Assembly (NCBI GenBank): GCA_016214035.1
Contig: JACRPF010000004.1
Span: 270,322 to 334,321 of the forward strand
Reading direction: 5' to 3'
From: Spirochaetota bacterium
GTDB taxonomy: Bacteria > Spirochaetota > Brachyspiria > Brachyspirales > JACRPF01
Length of the DNA stretch: 64,000 nt
In this document: piece by piece, positions 62,175 to 64,000 of the stretch
Position numbering within the stretch: position 1 is the stretch's first letter
Layout of the letters: the number at the start of each line of letters is the position of its first letter
Program-made: the position numbers and the translations under genes
Notes under the pieces: model-generated
The model's database searches: none
What the model was told of the DNA's origin: nothing
The model's input: the letters and a program-made list of their open reading frames with translations, nothing else

Positions 62175-64000
62175 TCACCGCGTGCGCTTCAGATACTCAA
62201 GATACGCCTCTATTTCTTTGCGGTATTCAGCGGGATATTTCTTCGACAACAGTGCCTCTTCAATCATCTTGACGCGGCGTATACGCTCAAGCTCGCTAAT
62301 GTCATCACCGGCACCAGCGCGCAAATCGTTCGTCGCCTGCTGCGCCTCACGCTCCCGGCTTTCCTCGTTCGATTTTTTCAATCCTTTCTCATACGTGAGC
62401 ATGCGATCGAGCAGTTTCTGCTGCCGTTGTATCAGCGCCTCGTGCTTCTTTTCATTATAGTTTTCAGCAAGCGCCTTTAATTCTTCTTTTATCTTCGCCA
62501 TTTGATCGGCCATGGCGTCAAGGTCACCGAGACCATCCTTTCCCGCCTTTCGCGTGCCGTCGCCCTCACCGCCGCTGCCGCCGCCGCGTTTTTGTTCCTT
62601 CGCCCCGTCGGCTAGCTTCTGCATCGCCTGCTGTATCATCTCCTGTTCGGCTGCAAGCTCGGAGAGATAATCGCCGAGACCTTCCATCGAGCGTTCCTTG
62701 CCGGACGACCCGAACATCGACTGCGTACGGCTGTTGATGGACTTCTGGCGTTCGGACATCGAGGACATCCCCTGTCCCGACGACTGCTGTCCCTCATTGT
62801 TGAAGTCATTTTTCAATTTCAGGAGCGTATATATCAGGCGGTTATTTTCGTTCATGATGGTTCCCGCGGTCTGCGGCAGTACCATCGGCGCAAAACGGTT
62901 ATCGACCGAGCTGGAGAATGTATCGATAGCGTTCACCACGGCGTCAAAGCGGGCTATGAGCGCGTCGATACCGATGACCTGCCCGGAAAGCGTCTCCCGC
63001 ATCTTATCCCTGAGTGCGCGGACCACCGTCTGAAAATGAGCGAGCTCCTTCGCTACGGCTACCGCGTCCTTCGTGCCTTTGCCGAAGCGGAACTGCGCCG
63101 TCTCAGCCGACAGACGCTCCAAAAGCGCCGCATAACGGATGGCCATGACATGAAGATTGAATAATGTCTCATCGATGACCGCGACCGCGGCCTGAGGTCG
63201 TTCCATGGACATCGAAGCAAGCATGGATTCCAGTTCGGTTGCCGCGCGATCAAGAGACCGTGCCATATCGTTCATCGCCGATTTCCGGTTTTCTTTCATC
63301 GTCTGCGACATGCGGTTGGCGAGCGATGCGACCGCTTCCTTTTTGAGGATATCCGCGACGGCATCTTTTTTCTCGGGCGACAATCCGAAGGTGTTTTCCA
63401 GCACACCGTTCACCACGTCCTTCAGCCGCTGCTCGAGCACGGCCTGCTCCTGCATCTGCGATGCGGTGGGCGGCGCCTCCCGCATCGACGCGGCGAGCGC
63501 CTGTTCACGGACGGCGATATCGCGCATTTCCTTGGCGAGAAAGCTCACGCGTTCAAGGTCTTTGAGGCTTTTAAGCATCGCCAGCAGATTGTCTATTTTT
63601 TTCGCGAACGTCTCGGCGTTCATCGCGGCGGCCTGTGCGTTCTTTGATTTTTCATTGCCGGGAACTTCCCGCATCATCGATTCGAAATTCTTCTGGAGTG
63701 CGGCAAGCGTTTCCTTCTGGAGGCCCTTCAGCGCCTCGCGCACCTCTTTGAGCTTCTCGATGACCTCGGTGCTCATGAGCTTGTTCACTTCAGCTTCGCG
63801 TATCGTGCGCGACATTTCTTCGGTGAGCGACGACAGCTTCTTCTGCATCATCTCCGTTTCATGTTTCATCGATTCAACCGCGCGCTCGCGGCTTTCCTGT
63901 TTCACTTTATCACCCAGTGCTTCCTTCCGCTGCGCGTCGCGGGCAAGCGCCTTCGTGCCTTCCGTGAGCGATTTGCCCTGCTCGCTCATATCCGACAATG
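62175..64000 (-). CDS. DUF4175-like coiled-coil protein, N-terminus beyond the window
   Basis: At least 607 residues; the frame is open to the right edge and the first start-like codon (TTG at 63996-63998) is probably internal. The sequence is almost entirely helical and charged, with long coiled coils (TREAE-type heptads, KLKEVREALKGLQKETLAAL), a Gly/Gln/Ser-rich linker (GGGSGGEGDGTRKAGKDGLG) and a C-terminal KKYPAEYRKEIEAYLEYLKR that is characteristic of DUF4175-type proteins found near BatA/MoxR genes in spirochaetes and Bacteroidetes. The missing N-terminus should hold two or three membrane helices. The function is unknown, probably envelope-associated. Confidence 0.72.
   Translation of the reverse strand, partial: LSDMSEQGKSLTEGTKALARDAQRKEALGDKVKQESRERAVESMKHETEMMQKKLSSLTEEMSRTIREAEVNKLMSTEVIEKLKEVREALKGLQKETLAALQKNFESMMREVPGNEKSKNAQAAAMNAETFAKKIDNLLAMLKSLKDLERVSFLAKEMRDIAVREQALAASMREAPPTASQMQEQAVLEQRLKDVVNGVLENTFGLSPEKKDAVADILKKEAVASLANRMSQTMKENRKSAMNDMARSLDRAATELESMLASMSMERPQAAVAVIDETLFNLHVMAIRYAALLERLSAETAQFRFGKGTKDAVAVAKELAHFQTVVRALRDKMRETLSGQVIGIDALIARFDAVVNAIDTFSSSVDNRFAPMVLPQTAGTIMNENNRLIYTLLKLKNDFNNEGQQSSGQGMSSMSERQKSINSRTQSMFGSSGKERSMEGLGDYLSELAAEQEMIQQAMQKLADGAKEQKRGGGSGGEGDGTRKAGKDGLGDLDAMADQMAKIKEELKALAENYNEKKHEALIQRQQKLLDRMLTYEKGLKKSNEESREREAQQATNDLRAGAGDDISELERIRRVKMIEEALLSKKYPAEYRKEIEAYLEYLKRTR

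Overview
The window is about 64 kb of a diderm, probably anaerobic, polysaccharide-degrading bacterium. Genes are dense on both strands and base composition is moderately GC. Secreted proteins carry ordinary signal peptides, one gene looks like an outer-membrane barrel, and a CsgG-type protein points to an outer membrane. Lon, type III glutamine synthetase, a DUF4175-like coiled-coil protein, many TPR proteins and a small spirochaete-like protein (60208-60519) fit a member of the Spirochaetota. The load of AraC regulators and secreted hydrolases also resembles Lentisphaerae/PVC bacteria. The phylum is therefore a guess. No rRNA, tRNA, CRISPR array or intact mobile element was seen.

Layout. 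0-7.6 kb holds housekeeping and stress genes: a TPR protein, a pseudo-receiver/ATPase, lon, a metallo-beta-lactamase-fold protein, glnN and an AraC regulator. lon and the MBL gene are joined in a way that removes one end of each. 7.6-37.8 kb is a long accessory polysaccharide region. It has a barrel protein and a GH29-like fucosidase; a four-gene cluster of secreted esterases plus a pectate-lyase-fold protein, divergent from a GntR/LacI-type regulator; an operon of a GntR/LacI-type regulator and three clan GH-A-like enzymes; an operon of a PocR-AraC regulator, a GH71/99-like enzyme and a ZIP metal transporter; a GH42-like enzyme; and an AraC-controlled operon of a GH-A-like enzyme, a CE7 esterase and a second esterase. 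37.8-51.2 kb holds envelope and signalling genes: a VWA-CsgG protein, a lone short NuoG-like protein, a GGDEF-TPR-TPR operon, a class IV aminotransferase, a membrane protein of unknown function, an NtrC-type regulator, a CHAT protease and a CapD-type epimerase. 51.5-58.0 kb is a second carbohydrate island: an intracellular dehydratase-SDR-glycosidase operon, then a secreted GH51-like enzyme divergent from an AraC regulator. 58.0-58.7 kb is a graveyard of transposon fragments. 58.7-64 kb returns to core-type genes: a GlmU-like protein, a small protein, a metal-binding YHS-like protein, a U32-like Fe-S protein and DUF4175.

How the parts fit. The secreted glycosidases and esterases look suited to decorated plant or algal polysaccharides containing fucose, arabinose, uronates and acetyl groups. 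Two glycan-related enzymes (37071-37826 and 53556-54971) lack signal peptides and would act on imported oligosaccharides, but no sugar transporter is encoded in the window. Regulators sit next to the enzymes they probably control.

Two cross-cutting signals stand out. Several genes have a good sigma-70 promoter whose -10 box ends only 6-8 bases before the start codon and have no Shine-Dalgarno sequence, implying leaderless mRNAs. Small structured repeats recur in intergenic regions, with hairpin arms that differ between copies but keep pairing.
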